A DNA stretch of 6,665 bases from contig BDTL01000069.1 of assembly GCA_002898115.1 (NCBI GenBank), positions 1-6,665 on the forward strand, given 5' to 3'. The notes under the pieces are model-generated. The model searched no databases. It saw only the letters and a program-made list of their open reading frames with translations, and had not been told where the DNA came from. Shown here one piece after another: positions 5,555-6,665 of the stretch. The stretch comes from a bacterium BMS3Bbin02 (GTDB lineage Bacteria; Actinomycetota; Acidimicrobiia; Spongiisociales; UBA5794). Positions within the stretch are counted from its first letter, which is position 1. Each line of letters opens with the position of its first letter. The translations under genes were made by a program, and so were the position numbers.

Positions 5555-6665
5555 TACTTTCCTCGCAGCCATGAAATCAGGAAACCGAAGAGAGCGAAGA
5601 TCGCAACGAATTCCAAACGTCCAAGCCACATTTGCACAATGTATGTGACCTTCAGGAGCGCTGGCATCGAGACATCCGTGATCCCGGCCGAGAGTCCGAC
5701 AGACGCGCCGGCGGACACCGACTCGAACAGCGCCGTCTGGAGCGGATAGCCATACATCAGGGCGACCCCCGTACCCAGGGCGAACAGGGCAACATACAGC
5801 AGCGAGACAGACATCGCGGATTGCGCGAGCTCCGGGGTTAGCTGTTTGCGGCTCCCCTGCACATACGACGTACGCGCAACGGCGCCTTCAGCGAGGAGCA
5901 CTTGCTTGATCTGGTTGCTGATCGCGCGAACCGTCAAACCGACACGGAGAGCCTTGACTCCGCCTGAGGTCGAAGACCCCATTCCCCCGAGTGCCATCGC
6001 TAGCACGATGCCACCGAATGCAAGCCCTCCCCAGGAACCGAGTTCAGCAGAAGTTACAGTTGTGAACCCCGTACCGGTATGAGCGGATACCACCTGGAAC
6101 ATCCCCTGGCGGCCCAGACCGAACACCGTCGTATACACCCCGGTAGCGGCAAGCCCGGCCATCGTAAGGATCATCGTTAAACCGAGGGTCGCGAGGATTG
6201 TGCGCGTTTCGAGGTTCTCCATGACCGATCGACTCCGTCTCCGCCACATCGCAAAGTGGACACCGAAGGACATTGCTCCTGCGATCATGAGCACCGCTGT
6301 TGTCGCCTCAAAGATCGCGGAGCGGTAGTACGCAATGCTGGTGGACTGCGGAGTAAACCCACCAGTGTCGAACCCGGCAAAGAAAACCATGAGCCCATGG
6401 AACAGTGACCGCGTCGGCGAAAATCCGAGTACCTGCCACGCCACGAAACCGAGAGCCGCTACACCTGCGACAAGGTGGACAAGACTCACCGCCCAGATGA
6501 ATTTGGCGGTCGACTTCACCGACGGCAGGATCTTCTCCTCTCGCGCTTCGCCGTAGTACAAAGTGAGATTCCCTCTGCCGGCAAAGAGCACGAGCGCCGC
6601 AATGATGATGCCCTGGCCGCCGAGGAAGGGCAGCAGGTGACGCCAGAAGTTGAGTGACGTAGCCA
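5554..6665 (-). CDS. trkH: TrkH-family potassium uptake protein, 5' end outside the window
   Basis: This is the membrane pore subunit of a Trk potassium uptake system, normally paired with a cytoplasmic nucleotide-binding TrkA ring. The frame stays open to the window edge, so the true start lies beyond 6665; the GTG at 6589-6591 is internal, since conserved WRHLLPFLGGQG precedes it. Of the 369 visible residues, numbered from the edge, three of the four pore filters are present: FDTGGF (98-103), HTGTGFTT (195-202) and ASVGLS (320-325). The first filter should lie outside. GGMGSSTSGGVK (226-237) and the late GRLE (348-351) match TrkH more than KtrB. The third filter reads TGTGFT where TTTGFT is usual. 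The gene overlaps the next one by TAATG. No trkA is seen in the window. The family call is secure; K+ versus Na+ co-transport cannot be read. Confidence 0.95.
   Translation of the reverse strand, partial: ATSLNFWRHLLPFLGGQGIIIAALVLFAGRGNLTLYYGEAREEKILPSVKSTAKFIWAVSLVHLVAGVAALGFVAWQVLGFSPTRSLFHGLMVFFAGFDTGGFTPQSTSIAYYRSAIFEATTAVLMIAGAMSFGVHFAMWRRRSRSVMENLETRTILATLGLTMILTMAGLAATGVYTTVFGLGRQGMFQVVSAHTGTGFTTVTSAELGSWGGLAFGGIVLAMALGGMGSSTSGGVKALRVGLTVRAISNQIKQVLLAEGAVARTSYVQGSRKQLTPELAQSAMSVSLLYVALFALGTGVALMYGYPLQTALFESVSAGASVGLSAGITDVSMPALLKVTYIVQMWLGRLEFVAIFALFGFLISWLRGK
5557..5564 (-). promoter_or_regulatory. Ribosome binding site inside the trkH 3' end
   Basis: GAGGAAAG on the minus strand lies within the last codons of trkH and ends two bases before the ATG at 5554; its GAGG core is six bases from the start. 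With the TAATG junction it favours reinitiation by ribosomes finishing trkH and decides the start of the anchored protein. Confidence 0.7.

Noticed and set aside
5555..5629. Longer N-terminus (25 extra residues) for the anchored protein
   Set aside because: It would place basic residues before the signal peptide and lie inside trkH. The ATG at 5554 has a good ribosome binding site and a clean signal peptide.

Overview
This window comes from a GC-rich bacterial chromosome and carries six protein genes packed with short gaps. It is most likely from an actinomycete-type lineage (Actinomycetota, possibly one of the less-studied classes). The evidence is a GT4 glycosyltransferase with a PimB-like N-terminus and core, frequent GTG starts, and one gene whose promoter layout fits leaderless transcription. 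None of this fixes the species. I see no RNA gene, insertion sequence, prophage or CRISPR array. No gene-free stretch exceeds about 115 bases.

Left part (1-2516): two minus-strand genes 11 bp apart form an operon. It is read first through a protein with two tandem histidine-phosphatase domains (1180-2418), then through a GT4 glycosyltransferase (89-1168). The first 88 bases hold no gene I can support. A 98-bp divergent intergenic region (2419-2516) separates this operon from a plus-strand gene. It holds a perfect 15-bp palindrome that touches the -35 zone of a candidate promoter on each side, so it is a candidate shared operator.

Middle (2517-2829): a small plus-strand gene encodes an unrecognised 70-residue single-span membrane protein. 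It has no clear ribosome binding site, and a TAAGAT hexamer lies exactly where a leaderless promoter would place it. The gene ends before a perfect 28-base palindrome followed by a T-rich run, a strong intrinsic terminator. This terminator lies between the small gene and the convergent hppA.

Right part (2830-6665): three minus-strand genes. In reading order they are a TrkH-family potassium transporter (5' end outside the window), a secreted C-terminally anchored membrane protein overlapping it by a TAATG stop/start junction, and, 115 bp further on, a membrane-bound ion-pumping pyrophosphatase. The pyrophosphatase has alanine at the lysine/alanine switch (GNTTAA), so it should need K+. It also has glutamate in the DLFES position seen in sodium-pumping members. 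My inference is that the three form a membrane ion circuit: pyrophosphate hydrolysis builds an ion gradient, TrkH brings in K+, and K+ activates the pyrophosphatase. The most novel element is the small anchored extracytoplasmic protein translationally coupled to trkH, a candidate accessory subunit with no function I can name.
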